A stretch of 64,000 bases of DNA from Phytophthora hibernalis. Lineage: Eukaryota > Oomycota > Peronosporomycetes > Peronosporales > Peronosporaceae. The DNA lies in assembly GCA_012656075.1 (NCBI GenBank), contig JAAKBF010000039.1, positions 367,104 through 431,103 on the forward strand. Reading direction: 5' to 3'. This document shows, piece by piece, positions 20,202 through 31,747 of this stretch. The translations under genes were made by a program, and so were the position numbers. Numbering within the stretch: position 1 is the stretch's first letter; each line of letters opens with the position of its first letter. The notes under the pieces are model-generated. The model was not told where the DNA came from. It made no database searches and saw nothing but the letters and a program-made list of their open reading frames with translations.

Positions 20202-21535
20202 TCATCTGGTGAGAATCCAAGTCAACGGATTCTGTAGCGTCGCGCGGATGGAACCGCGTGTCTTGAAGAGAGACTCGTCTGAGTGCGTGTATGTGTACGC
20301 GGTGGATCCTCGTGCTCCACAATACGATCCAGTGTGTATCTCCGTTCGAGCCAACAATGGGCGGGGACCTTCGCGTCGGTCAGCCTCGCGTTCTGGTCGA
20401 TCAGGATCTGGAGTCGTATGGGATCGGGAGTCAGCACCCAGACGTGCGCCCGTGCGAGCGGGTGAATGACTCGGACAGTTTGATGACTCAGCGTGCTCGT
20501 CTAGAGGGATGCCGAACTCATGCTCCGCCGCGGTCGACGGGATCTTAGCTGGATGGTACTTCTTCAGTCGCCCGACGTAATCACCGTTCACTTTCGTAAC
20601 TTGAAATGGACCAATATATCGCGGCGCAAGTTTGCTCGCGTCAAGGTTGGTTCCTGCTGATGCGCGGATGCCGTCCGTCGACAGGAGTACTCGATCTCCT
20701 GGTGTAAATGTAGTCACATTTTTGCGCCCCGCTTGTCCGCGTTTTCCTTTTGTTTGTCCACTGCCTCCTGAAGTGCATTACGCACAAATTGGATGACCGA
20801 TTGGCGTTGCAACACGGAATCAGAGACATCGATGTTGTCGACGGGTCGGTCCGGAGGCTTCGGCGCGTAATTAGCTGCGACTGTGTCGGCAGATTGGCTC
20901 GGGTGGATCAGGTTACGTGCGGTCCAATCGGCAAGCGGGGACGCCGCACTGCTCGGCGTCGCGAGAACCCTCTTCGACTTCGAGCGTGTGACCGCATTCA
21001 GCGTCATGGACTTGTGAGTTGCACTCGGCAATGGAGCTGGTATTGGAGCACCAACCGGGCATGCCGGTTGTGATACCGGTACACCGGTGAACGAACCGGT
21101 GTGTGGATTGTTGTACTGTCCGCGTCAGCCTCTTCTTCCCCACACAGAGTGGAGCCACGAGGCATCGTGGGATGGAACACGGCAAGTGTAGCAGGAACGC
21201 GCGGGTGGCGTGTGTAATTCACGAAGAAGGGAGCCAGACCTGTCGACGCGTGCTCCGCGTTGTTTGACGCAAAGTCAGCGAGTGGCAGAAAAGAGCTTCA
21301 GCTCGCGAAGGAAGTCGCATAACTTCGAAGAACGTTGCGTAACTTCTAAGAATACTTCGAGGACCCGGTTGACTCGTTCCGTTTGACCATCCGGAGACGG
21401 ATGGTCAAACGCCGTCGTCGACATGAGCAGCTTCGTTCCCAGAAGCTGAAAAGACTCGACCAGAACGCCGACGTGAACCGCGGATCGCGATCGGAGACGA
21501 TCGATTCAGGCAGGCCGTGATGTCGGAACACTTAA
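20202..21535 (-). pseudogene. gypsy Pol: integrase core to C-terminus, broken
   Basis: At 21531-21440 the frame reads FRHHGLPESIVSDRDPRFTS then AFWSSLFSFW, the integrase core block with the second catalytic aspartate (SDRDPRF). A frameshift follows; the expected block with the catalytic glutamate survives only in other frames. At 21222-21031 NYTRHPRVPATLAVFHPTMP matches the conserved linker after the core. The frame at 21031-20714 and the C-terminal domain at 20717-20202 equal those in the left arm, including the frameshift at the A5 run. It cannot be active. Confidence 0.75.
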
Positions 21536-21625
21536 TTGCTACATATATGGTGAACGGGATTTCCACATTGTGAACAGGGATCGCTCTTGATAGCTCCGTC
21601 GATTGCACATCTCGCCAAATAACAG
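21536..21625 (-). pseudogene. zinc-finger-like fragment
   Basis: In the same minus-strand frame as the integrase remnant but upstream of a stop, the sequence reads CAIDGAIKSDPCSQCGNPVH then HICSN. The C-x(10)-C-x2-C...HH-x2-C spacing resembles a small zinc finger found in transposon proteins and not a gypsy integrase, so it probably belongs to another element fused at this point. Confidence 0.35.
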
Positions 21626-21985
21626 CGCAATTATCTCAAACTAGTCTTTTGTAGATATGAGTGGATGCTAGGGCGCCAGCTCTGAGAGCGATCTTGGTCA
21701 AGCCCTGACGAAGTGTCACAGAGCAGTTTAATCGTGACTGCTCGAGGGGGAATCCTGACCGCACAATGAAGCGCTGGTGCCGCTTGGTCATCAGCCGATT
21801 GGATCTCGGATCTGTCAGATTTATCATCGTTGTATCGATATTTCTTCGATATCCACAATCTTGCGTATCAGCGTATCACTATATCAGCGAATATGGACAG
21901 TTTTTATATCATCGTATCAATGTTGATATATATCATCCGTATTATCAGCTATTTGTCAGCGAATCAACTCCTCTACTCAAGCCCG
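21626..21985. other. left flank of the tandem array, no gene seen
   Basis: An AT-rich stretch with many ATATC/GATAT and TATCAGCG-like words (21830-21960). Array homology starts at 21986 (CTCACGACCTCC). No coding or RNA feature was recognised. Confidence 0.4.
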
Positions 21986-22584
21986 CTCACGACCTCCTTT
22001 CCGATCTTCCTTTCTGTCTCCCTTACTTCATTATTGCAGCCTTGTCGACTACTCACTCCGTAGTGGTGGTATTGCCGGTCATGGGGAGTAGCTGACTTGC
22101 TGGATATCTGTTGTGTGCGCTAGATTAAACAGAAGTCAAGGCGCAGATACTCCCATCCACACGACAGGAGCAAGAAAGAAGGGCATGCATTGCCTTGCGC
22201 AACAACCTCCATTCAACGTGTACAAACAAACAAACCGGCCAACCAGTGTCGCTGAACAATGCTTCGGAGCGAAGAATCTAGTGCTGTGATGGACCGATAC
22301 TACATCACTCGCGACTGGGTATCAGGTGCTGCTGTGATTGCATATGATGCTTGTCTGAGTTATTGGGAGGCCAATAGTAAGCCTAGACAATGACAAAAAG
22401 GGCACCAAGCAACCTGCCTCCGAAAATGACAAAAGGTGCACCAAGCAATAAGCCACTCGGAGTTCAGCCAACGACCGGGAGTAGCACACACACAGACAAA
22501 TTTTGTCACTGGCTGGCTGATTTACCTGGCCAACAGCACCAGTACTCAGACGGAAGGCGCAAGACTCCTGGTATAAGGAAAGCG

Positions 22585-22656
22585 TGCGCCGTCGGGGAAT
22601 CGAACCCCGACCTCGTCCGTGGGAGGGACGAATCCTAACCATTAGACCAACGGCGC
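22585..22656 (-). tRNA. tRNA-Gly(CCC)
   Basis: Reference copy for the CCC type. The minus strand folds as a 72-base tRNA. The acceptor stem GCGCCGT/ACGGCGC pairs fully, with discriminator A73. The D arm carries the A box (TGGTCTAATGG). The anticodon stem is CGTCC/GGACG with loop CTCCCAC, so the anticodon is CCC and it reads GGG. The variable loop has four bases, and the T arm is CGGGG-TTCGATT-CCCCG with the B box GGTTCGATTCC. There is no intron and CCA is not encoded. The 3' flank on the minus strand is ACGCTTTCC, with only three T. The paired TCC gene lies 343 bp away, on the transcriptionally upstream side. Confidence 0.92.
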
Positions 22657-22999
22657 GCCAGAACAAGCTCATGTCTCGCAAAAACAAACACCCACAGAAC
22701 CACAACCCTAGACGAATACACAACAAAAATACACCACACCGACTCAATCAAATATCATGCTATCATGCCGCACGATGCGATACCCCCACGCTCTCTCCAC
22801 CCAGCGCTTGGGTGTTGCAAACCCCGGAGCCGTGAAACAACGTGTACATTCAGCTGACGTTTGCACGCCCCCACAGAGGAGACAAGAGGTGCTGGAGTGG
22901 CTCGTAGGTTGGGCAAGCATGCACATATGTAGGCGCCCGTAGACAGGTGCTGAAAGCGATGTAAAAGATGAGAAACGGGGCGGCAAAGAGGGCAAAAGT

Positions 23000-23071
23000 T
23001 GCGCCGTCGGGGAATCGAACCCCGACCTCATCCTTGGAAGGGATGAATCCTAACCATTAGACCAACGGTGC
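23000..23071 (-). tRNA. tRNA-Gly(TCC)
   Basis: Reference copy for the TCC type. Anticodon stem CATCC/GGATG with loop CTTCCAA, so the anticodon is TCC, reading GGA (and GGG by wobble). D arm, T arm and discriminator match the CCC gene. The acceptor is GCACCGT against ACGGCGC, giving an A3:C70 mismatch in an otherwise paired stem. This is the only TCC copy with four T after the gene (AACTTTTGCC), a standard Pol III stop; the others have three. Confidence 0.85.
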
Positions 23072-23250
23072 ACAGCACATACATTAAACACACCACAAAA
23101 CCCACACGCACTCGAAACCAGCAAACTACGCACGCCATAAATACGCCAAACGTACGCCATTACCACATGACCAACTACCCAAGACCCGACAACATGTATA
23201 CTTTCATGCAACTCGAACCGAAGCACAACACCTTCGCACCACCTCATGCC

Positions 23251-23266
23251 AGACCAACGGAGCGCC
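23251..23266 (-). pseudogene. tRNA-Gly 5' end relic
   Basis: AGACCAACGGAGCGCC matches the 5' end of the CCC gene and its flank (AGACCAACGGCGCGCC) at 15 of 16 bases, but no tRNA body follows. The same relic recurs about 180 bp right of nearly every TCC or chimeric gene. It may be a stub of a lost third tRNA gene, or chance. Confidence 0.35.
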
Positions 23267-24056
23267 GCCGCTTGCCTGCCTGCCAGCCAGCCTACATACA
23301 TGGCTGCTCTCACCGATCCAAGCACCCTAACGCATGTCTAGCGTCACCATGTCATGCCTCCTGCCTCATCGAGCAGCGTTGTGCTCCAGTGAAATATCCG
23401 CGGGTGTTCATTTTGCACCAAGCAAGAACGGACGATACACGAGAGGACAAGTTGTCTCCGACTCACGACCTCCTTTCCGATCTTCTGTTCTGTCTCCTTA
23501 CTTCATTATTGCAGCCTTGTCGACTACTCACCCGTAGTGGTGGTATTGCCGGTCATGGGGAGTAGCTGACTTGCTGGATATCTGTTGTGTGCGCTAGATT
23601 AAACAGAAGTCAAGGCGCAGATACTCCCATCCACACGACAGGAGCAAGAAAGAAGGGCATGCATTGCCTTGCGCAACAACCTCCATTCAACGTGTACAAA
23701 CAAACAAACCGGCCAACCAGTGTCGCTGAACAATGCTTCGGAGCGAAGAATCTAGTGCTGTGATGGACCGATACTACATCACTCGCGACTGGGTATCAGG
23801 TGCTGCTGTGATTGCATATGATGCTTGTCTGAGTTATTGGGAGGCCAATAGTAAGCCTAGACAATGACAAAAAGGGCACCAAGCAACCTGCCTCCGAAAA
23901 TGACAAAAGGTGCACCAAGCAATAAGCCACTCGGAGTTCAGCCAACGACCGGGAGTAGCACACACAGACAAATTCTGTCACTGGCTGGCTGATTTACCTG
24001 GCCAACAGCACCAGTACTCAGACGGAAGGCGCAAGACTCCTGGTATAAGGAAAGCG

Positions 24057-24128
24057 TGCGCCGTCGGGGAATCAAACCCCGACCTCGTCCGTGGAAGGGA
24101 TGAATCCTAACCATTAGACCAACGGTGC
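24057..24128 (-). tRNA. chimeric tRNA-Gly(TCC), probably defective
   Basis: The 5' half is from the TCC gene (GCACCGT acceptor, CATCC stem) and the 3' half from the CCC gene (loop end CAC, stem GGACG). The result has A28:C42 and A3:C70 mismatches with a TCC anticodon. The T loop is TTTGATT, so the invariant C56, also a key B-box base, is changed to T. The right flank is TCC-type and the left flank CCC-type. Confidence 0.75.
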
Positions 24129-25119
24129 ACAGCACATACATTAAACACACCACAAAACCCACACGCACTCGAAACCAGCAAACTACGCACGCCATAAATA
24201 CGCCAAACGTACGCCATTACCACATGACCAACTACCCAAGACCCGACAACATGTATACTTTCATGCAACTCGAACCGAAGCACAACACCTTCGCACCACC
24301 TCATGCCAGACCAACGGAGCGCCGCCGCTTGCCTGCCAGCCAGCCAGCCTACATACATGGCTGCTCTCACCGATCCAAGCACCCTAACGCATGTCTAGCG
24401 TCACCATGTCATGCCCTCCCTGCCTCATCGAGCAGCGTTGTGCTCCAGTGAAATATCCGCGGGTGTTCATTTTGCACCAAGCAAGAACGGACGATACACG
24501 AGAGGACAAGTTGTCTCCGACTCACGACCTCCTATCCGATCTTCTGTTCTGTCTCCCTTACTTCATTATTGCAGCCTTGTCGACTACTCACTCCGTAGTG
24601 GTGGTATTGCCGGTCATGGGGAGTAGCTGACTTGCTGGATATCTGTTGTGTGCGCTAGATTAAACAGAAGTCAAGGCGCAGATACTCCCATCCACACGAC
24701 AGGAGCAAGAAAGAAGGGCATGCATTGCCTTGCGCAACAACCTCCATTCAACGTGTACAAACAAACAAACCGGCCAACCAGTGTCGCTGAACAATGCTTC
24801 GGAGCGAAGAATCTAGTGCTGTGATGGACCGATACTACATCACTCGCGACTGGGTATCAGGTGCTGCTGTGATTGCATATGATGCTTGTCTGAGTTATTG
24901 GGAGGCCAATAGTAAGCCTAGACAATGACAAAAAGGGCACCAAGCAACCTGCCTCCGAAAATGACAAAAGGTGCACCAAGCAATAAGCCACTCGGAGTTC
25001 AGCCAACGACCGGGAGTAGCACACACACAGACAAATTCTGTCACTGGCTGGCTGATTTACCTGGCCAACAGCACCAGTACTCAGACGGAAGGCGCAAGAC
25101 TCCTGGTATAAGGAAAGCG

Positions 25120-25191
25120 TGCGCCGTCGGGGAATCAAACCCCGACCTCGTCCGTGGAAGGGATGAATCCTAACCATTAGACCAACGGTGC
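25120..25191 (-). tRNA. chimeric tRNA-Gly(TCC), probably defective
   Basis: Same sequence as the chimera at 24057, including C56 to T; 991 bp from the previous tRNA. Confidence 0.75.
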
Positions 25192-26182
25192 ACAGCACAT
25201 ACATTAAACACACCACAAAACCCACACGCACTCGAAACCAGCAAACTACGCACGCCATAAATACGCCAAACGTACGCCATTACCACATGACCAACTACCC
25301 AAGACCCGACAACATGTATACTTTCATGCAACTCGAACCGAAGCACAACACCTTCGCACCACCTCATGCCAGACCAACGGAGCGCCGCCGCTTGCCTGCC
25401 TGCCAGCCAGCCTACATACATGGCTGCTCTCACCGATCCAAGCACCCTAACGCATGTCTAGCGTCACCATGTCATGCCCTCCCTGCCTCATCGAGCAGCG
25501 TTGTGCTCCAGTGAAATATCCGCGGGTGTTCATTTTGCACCAAGCAAGAACGGACGATACACGAGAGGACAAGTTGTCTCCGACTCACGACCTCCTATCC
25601 GATCTTCTGTTCTGTCTCCTTACTTCATTATTGCAGCCTTGTCGACTACTCACTCCGTAGTGGTGGTATTGCCGGTCATGGGGGAGTAGCTGACTTGCTG
25701 GATATCTGTTGTGTGCGCTAGATTAAACAGAAGTCAAGGCGCAGATACTCCCATCCACACGACAGGAGCAAGAAAGAAGGGCATGCATTGCCTTGCGCAA
25801 CAACCTCCATTCAACGTGTACAAACAAACAAACCGGCCAACCAGTGTCGCTGAACAATGCTTCGGAGCGAAGAATCTAGTGCTGTGATGGACCGATACTA
25901 CATCACTCGCGACTGGGTATCAGGTGCTGCTGTGATTGCATATGATGCTTGTCTGAGTTATTGGGAGGCCAATAGTAAGCCTAGACAATGACAAAAAGGG
26001 CACCAAGCAACCTGCCTCCGAAAATGACAAAAGGTGCACCAAGCAATAAGCCACTCGGAGTTCAGCCAACGACCGGGAGTAGCACACACACAGACAAATT
26101 CTGTCACTGGCTGGCTGATTTACCTGGCCAACAGCACCAGTACTCAGACGGAAGGCGCAAGACTCCTGGTATAAGGAAAGCG

Positions 26183-26254
26183 TGCGCCGTCGGGGAATCA
26201 AACCCCGACCTCGTCCGTGGAAGGGATGAATCCTAACCATTAGACCAACGGTGC
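26183..26254 (-). tRNA. chimeric tRNA-Gly(TCC), probably defective
   Basis: Third member of the 1063-bp block, identical to the chimera at 24057. Confidence 0.75.
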
Positions 26255-27246
26255 ACAGCACATACATTAAACACACCACAAAACCCACACGCACTCGAAA
26301 CCAGCAAACTACGCACGCCATAAATACGCCAAACGTACGCCATTACCACATGACCAACTACCCAAGACCCGACAACATGTATACTTTCATGCAACTCGAA
26401 CCGAAGCACAACACCTTCGCACCACCTCATGCCAGACCAACGGAGCGCCGCCGCTTGCCTGCCTGCCAGCCAGCCTACATACATGGCTGCTCTCACCGAT
26501 CCAAGCACCCTAACGCATGTCTAGCGTCACCATGTCATGCCCTCCCTGCCTCATCGAGCAGCGTTGTGCTCCAGTGAAATATCCGCGGGTGTTCATTTTG
26601 CACCAAGCAAGAACGGACGATACACGAGAGGACAAGTTGTCTCCGACTCACGACCTCCTTTCCGATCTTCTTTTCTGTCTCCCTTACTTCATTATTGCAG
26701 CCTTGTCGACTACTCACTCCGTAGTGGTGGTATTGCCGGTCATGGGGGAGTAGCTGACTTGCTGGATATCTGTTGTGTGCGCTAGATTAAACAGAAGTCA
26801 AGGCGCAGATACTCCCATCCACACGACAGGAGCAAGAAAGAAGGGCATGCATTGCCTTGCGCAACAACCTCCATTCAACGTGTACAAACAAACAAACCGG
26901 CCAACCAGTGTCGCTGAACAATGCTTCGGAGCGAAGAATCTAGTGCTGTGATGGACCGATACTACATCACTCGCGACTGGGTATCAGGTGCTGCTGTGAT
27001 TGCATATGATGCTTGTCTGAGTTATTGGGAGGCCAATAGTAAGCCTAGACAATGACAAAAAGGGCACCAAGCAACCTGCCTCCGAAAATGACAAAAGGTG
27101 CACCAAGCAATAAGCCACTCGGAGTTCAGCCAACGACCGGGAGTAGCACACACACAGACAAATTCTGTCACTGGCTGGCTGATTTACCTGGCCAACAGCA
27201 CCAGTACTCAGACGGAAGGCGCAAGACTCCTGGTATAAGGAAAGCG

Positions 27247-27318
27247 TGCGCCGTCGGGGAATCAAACCCCGACCTCGTCCGTGGAAGGGATGAATCCTAA
27301 CCATTAGACCAACGGTGC
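27247..27318 (-). tRNA. chimeric tRNA-Gly(TCC), probably defective
   Basis: Fourth member of the 1063-bp block; same C56 to T and stem mismatches. Confidence 0.75.
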
Positions 27319-28310
27319 ACAGCACATACATTAAACACACCACAAAACCCACACGCACTCGAAACCAGCAAACTACGCACGCCATAAATACGCCAAACGT
27401 ACGCCATTACCACATGACCAACTACCCAAGACCCGACAACATGTATACTTTCATGCAACTCGAACCGAAGCACAACACCTTCGCACCACCTCATGCCAGA
27501 CCAACGGAGCGCCGCCGCTTGCCTGCCTGCCAGCCAGCCTACATACATGGCTGCTCTCACCGATCCAAGCACCCTAACGCATGTCTAGCGTCACCATGTC
27601 ATGCCCTCCCTGCCTCATCGAGCAGCGTTGTGCTCCAGTGAAATATCCGCGGGTGTTCATTTTGCACCAAGCAAGAACGGACGATACACGAGAGGACAAG
27701 TTGTCTCCGACTCACGACCTCCTATCCGATCTTCTGTTCTGTCTCCCTTACTTCATTATTGCAGCCTTGTCGACTACTCACTCCGTAGTGGTGATATTGC
27801 CGGTCATGGGGGAGTAGCTGACTTGCTGGATATCTGTTGTGTGCGCTAGATTAAACAGAAGTCAAGGCGCAGATACTCCCATCCACACGACAGGAGCAAG
27901 AAAGAAGGGCATGCATTGCCTTGCGCAACAACCTCCATTCAACGTGTACAAACAAACAAACCGGCCAACCAGTGTCGCTGAACAATGCTTCGGAGCGAAG
28001 AATCTAGTGCTGTGATGGACCGATACTACATCACTCGCGACTGGGTATCAGGTGCTGCTGTGATTGCATATGATGCTTGTCTGAGTTATTGGGAGGCCAA
28101 TAGTAAGCCTAGACAATGACAAAAAGGGCACCAAGCAACCTGCCTCCGAAAATGACAAAAGGTGCACCAAGCAATAAGCCACTCGGAGTTCAGCCAACGA
28201 CCGGGAGTAGCACACACACAGACAAATTCTGTCACTGGCTGGCTGATTTACCTGGCCAACAGCACCAGTACTCAGACGGAAGGCGCAAGACTCCTGGTAT
28301 AAGGAAAGCG

Positions 28311-28382
28311 TGCGCCGTCGGGGAATCAAACCCCGACCTCGTCCGTGGAAGGGATGAATCCTAACCATTAGACCAACGGTGC
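28311..28382 (-). tRNA. chimeric tRNA-Gly(TCC), probably defective
   Basis: Fifth and last member of the block; same sequence. Full two-gene units resume 991 bp to the right. Confidence 0.75.
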
Positions 28383-29373
28383 ACAGCACATACATTAAAC
28401 ACACCACAAAACCCACACGCACTCGAAACCAGCAAACTACGCACGCCATAAATACGCCAAACGTACGCCATTACCACATGACCAACTACCCAAGACCCGA
28501 CAACATGTATACTTTCATGCAACTCGAACCGAAGCACAACACCTTCGCACCACCTCATGCCAGACCAACGGAGCGCCGCCGCTTGCCTGCCTGCCAGCCA
28601 GCCTACATACATGGCTGCTCTCACCGATCCAAGCACCCTAACGCATGTCTAGCGTCACCATGTCATGCCCTCCCTGCCTCATCGAGCAGCGTTGTGCTCC
28701 AGTGAAATATCCGCGGGTGTTCATTTTGCACCAAGCAAGAACGGACGATACACGAGAGGACAAGTTGTCTCCGACTCACGACCTCCTATCCGATCTTCTG
28801 TTCTGTCTCCCTTACTTCATTATTGCAGCCTTGTCGACTACTCACTCCGTAGTGGTGGTATTGCCGGTCATGGGGGAGTAGCTGACTTGCTGGATATCTG
28901 TTGTGTGCGCTAGATTAAACAGAAGTCAAGGCGCAGATACTCCCATCCACACGACAGGAGCAAGAAAGAAGGGCATGCATTGCCTTGCGCAACAACCTCC
29001 ATTCAACGTGTACAAACAAACAAACCGGCCAACCAGTGTCGCTGAACAATGCTTCGGAGCGAAGAATCTAGTGCTGTGATGGACCGATACTACATCACTC
29101 GCGACTGGGTATCAGGTGCTGCTGTGATTGCATATGATGCTTGTCTGAGTTATTGGGAGGCCAATAGTAAGCCTAGACAATGACAAAAGGGCACCAAGCA
29201 ACCTGCCTCCGAAAATGACAAAAGGTGCACCAAGCAATAAGCCACTCGGAGTTCAGCCAACGACCGGGAGTAGCACACACACAGACAAATTCTGTCACTG
29301 GCTGGCTGATTTACCTGGCCAACAGCACCAGTACTCAGACGGAAGGCGCAAGACTCCTGGTATAAGGAAAGCG

Positions 29374-29445
29374 TGCGCCGTCGGGGAATCGAACCCCGAC
29401 CTCGTCCGTGGGAGGGACGAATCCTAACCATTAGACCAACGGCGC
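29374..29445 (-). tRNA. tRNA-Gly(CCC)
   Basis: Identical to the 22585 copy; 340 bp from its TCC partner. Its unit has AAACCCGG where most have AAACCCCGG. Confidence 0.92.
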
Positions 29446-29785
29446 GCCAGAACAAGCTCATGTCTCGCAAAAACAAACACCCACAGAACCACAACCCTAG
29501 ACGAATACACAACAAAAATACACCACACCGACTCAATCAAATATCATGCTATCATGCCGCACGATGCGATACCCCACGCTCTCTCCACCCAGCGCTTGGG
29601 TGTTGCAAACCCGGAGCCGTGAAACAACGTGTACATTCAGCTGACGTTTGCACGCCCCCACAGAGGAGACAAGAGGTGCTGGAGTGGCTCGTAGGTTGGG
29701 CAAGCATGCACATATGTAGGCGCGCGTAGACAGGTGCTGAAAGCGATGTAAAAGATGAGAAACGGGGCGGCAAAGAGGGCAAAGT

Positions 29786-29857
29786 TGCGCCGTCGGGGAA
29801 TCGAACCCCGACCTCATCCTTGGAAGGGATGAATCCTAACCATTAGACCAACGGTGC
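29786..29857 (-). tRNA. tRNA-Gly(TCC)
   Basis: Body as the 23000 copy, with the A3:C70 mismatch; 3' flank AACTTTGCC (three T). Confidence 0.82.
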
Positions 29858-30848
29858 ACAGCACATACATTAAACACACCACAAAACCCACACGCACTCG
29901 AAACCAGCAAACTACGCACGCCATAAATACGCCAAACGTACGCCATTACCACATGACCAACTACCCAAGACCCGACAACATGTATACTTTCATGCAACTC
30001 GAACCGAAGCACAACACCTTCGCACCACCTCATGCCAGACCAACGGAGCGCCGCCGCTTGCCTGCCTGCCAGCCAGCCTACATACATGGCTGCTCTCACC
30101 GATCCAAGCACCCTAACGCATGTCTAGCGTCACCATGTCATGCCCTCCCTGCCTCATCGAGCAGCGTTGTGCTCCAGTGAAATATCCGCGGGTGTTCATT
30201 TTGCACCAAGCAAGAACGGACGATACACGAGAGGACAAGTTGTCTCCGACTCACGACCTCCTATCCGATCTTCTGTTCTGTCTCCCTTACTTCATTATTG
30301 CAGCCTTGTCGACTACTCACTCCGTAGTGGTGGTATTGCCGGTCATGGGGAGTAGCTGACTTGCTGGATATCTGTTGTGTGCGCTAGATTAAACAGAAGT
30401 CAAGGCGCAGATACTCCCATCCACACGACAGGAGCAAGAAAGAAGGGCATGCATTGCCTTGCGCAACAACCTCCATTCAACGTGTACAAACAAACAAACC
30501 GGCCAACCAGTGTCGCTGAACAATGCTTCGGAGCGAAGAATCTAGTGCTGTGATGGACCGATACTACATCACTCGCGACTGGGTATCAGGTGCTGCTGTG
30601 ATTGCATATGATGCTTGTCTGAGTTATTGGGAGGCCAATAGTAAGCCTAGACAATGACAAAAAGGGCACCAAGCAACCTGCCTCCGAAAATGACAAAAGG
30701 TGCACCAAGCAATAAGCCACTCGGAGTTCAGCCAACGACCGGGAGTAGCACACACACAGACAAATTCTGTCACTGGCTGGCTGATTTACCTGGCCAACAG
30801 CACCAGTACTCAGACGGAAGGCGCAAGACTCCTGGTATAAGGAAAGCG

Positions 30849-30920
30849 TGCGCCGTCGGGGAATCGAACCCCGACCTCGTCCGTGGGAGGGACGAATCCT
30901 AACCATTAGACCAACGGCGC
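30849..30920 (-). tRNA. tRNA-Gly(CCC)
   Basis: Identical to the 22585 copy. It is the first gene of a triple-tRNA unit (30849, 31261, 31676). Confidence 0.92.
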
Positions 30921-31260
30921 GCCAGAACAAGCTCATGTCTCGCAAAAACAAACACCCACAGAACCACAACCCTAGACGAATACACAACAAAAATACACCA
31001 CACCGACTCAATCAAATATCATGCTATCATGCCGCACGATGCGATACCCCCACGCTCTCTCCACCCAGCGCTTGGGTGTTGCAAACCCCGGCCGTGAAAC
31101 AACGTGTACATTCAGCTGACGTTTGCACGCCCCCACAGAGGAGACAAGACGTGCTGGAGTGGCTCGTAGGTTGGGCAAGCATGCACATATGTAGGCGCGC
31201 GTAGACAGGTGCTGAAAGCGATGTAAAAGATGAGAAACGGGGCGGCAAAGAGGGCAAAGT

Positions 31261-31332
31261 TGCGCCGTCGGGGAATCGAACCCCGACCTCATCCTTGGGA
31301 GGGATGAATCCTAACCATTAGACCAACGGTGC
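31261..31332 (-). tRNA. tRNA-Gly(CCC) in a TCC-type body
   Basis: Middle gene of the triple unit. Stem CATCC/GGATG and acceptor GCACCGT are TCC-type, but the loop is CTCCCAA, giving a CCC anticodon. The anticodon stem pairs fully; A3:C70 remains. The right flank switches from TCC-type (ACAGCACATAC) to CCC-type (TCATGTCACGC) at about 31343, followed by a patchwork of both flanks. Confidence 0.75.
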
Positions 31333-31675
31333 ACAGCACATACTCATGTCACGCAAAAACAAACACCCACAGAACCACCACCCTACGCACGCCATACACA
31401 ACAAAAATACACCACACCGACTCAATCAAATATCATGCTATCATGCCGCACGATGCGATACCCCCACGCTCTCTCCACCCAGCGCTTGGGTGTTGCAAAC
31501 CGGAGCCGTGAAACAACGTGTACATTCAGCTGACGTTTGCACGCCCCACACAGAGGAGACAAGACGTGCTGGAGTGGCTCGTAGGTTGGGCAAGCATGCA
31601 CATATATAGGCGCGCGTAGACAGGTGCTGAAAGCGATGTAAAAGATGAGAAACGGGGCGGCAAAGAGGGCAAAGT

Positions 31676-31747
31676 TGCGCCGTCGGGGAATCGAACCCCG
31701 ACCTCATCCTTGGAAGGGATGAATCCTAACCATTAGACCAACGGTGC
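31676..31747 (-). tRNA. tRNA-Gly(TCC)
   Basis: Third gene of the triple unit, 343 bp from the hybrid at 31261; TCC-type throughout. A spacer variant, CATATATAGG, lies on its left. Confidence 0.82.

Larger units (their letters stand above)
19362..20895. repeat. right arm of the 1.53-kb inverted repeat
   Basis: Reverse complement of 15225-16757. Its inner end joins copia-like Gag sequence at 19362. On its outer side the gypsy pol sequence continues past 20895 without a break. Confidence 0.95.
19454..21535 (-). mobile_element. Ty3/gypsy retrotransposon, 3' fragment (right copy)
   Basis: Same 3' end as the left arm, but here pol extends 640 bp further into the integrase. Order on the minus strand: integrase core remnant, linker, C-terminal domain, untranslated region, polypurine tract, LTR. 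The reverse transcriptase, protease, gag and 5' LTR are missing. At about 21536 the sequence changes to a zinc-finger-like frame, marking a truncation or nested-insertion boundary. Confidence 0.8.
24058..29374. repeat. five tandem 1063-bp single-tRNA units
   Basis: CCC-to-TCC deletion units repeat at 1063-1064-bp spacing, each with one chimeric tRNA. They share the same tRNA mutations, so the block arose by amplification of one deleted unit. Confidence 0.9.

Noticed and set aside
15225..20895. Two independent gypsy insertions facing each other
   Set aside because: The identity continues 92 bp past the LTR into the SET gene and the two copies share the same frameshift, which points to duplication.
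22270..22375. C/D-box snoRNA in the unit (GTGATGGA ... CTGAG)
   Set aside because: The box C match is imperfect, no terminal stem forms around the boxes, and no C'/D' pair is clear.
22585..22656. tRNA-Glu, suggested by the Glu-like D arm
   Set aside because: The seven-base anticodon loop is CTCCCAC, placing CCC at positions 34-36; the partner has CTTCCAA. Both read glycine codons, and Gly(TCC) tRNAs of animals also have this D arm.
21986..23071. 5S rRNA or U6 snRNA gene within the unit
   Set aside because: I looked for 5S internal promoter sequence and U6 core words and found none.
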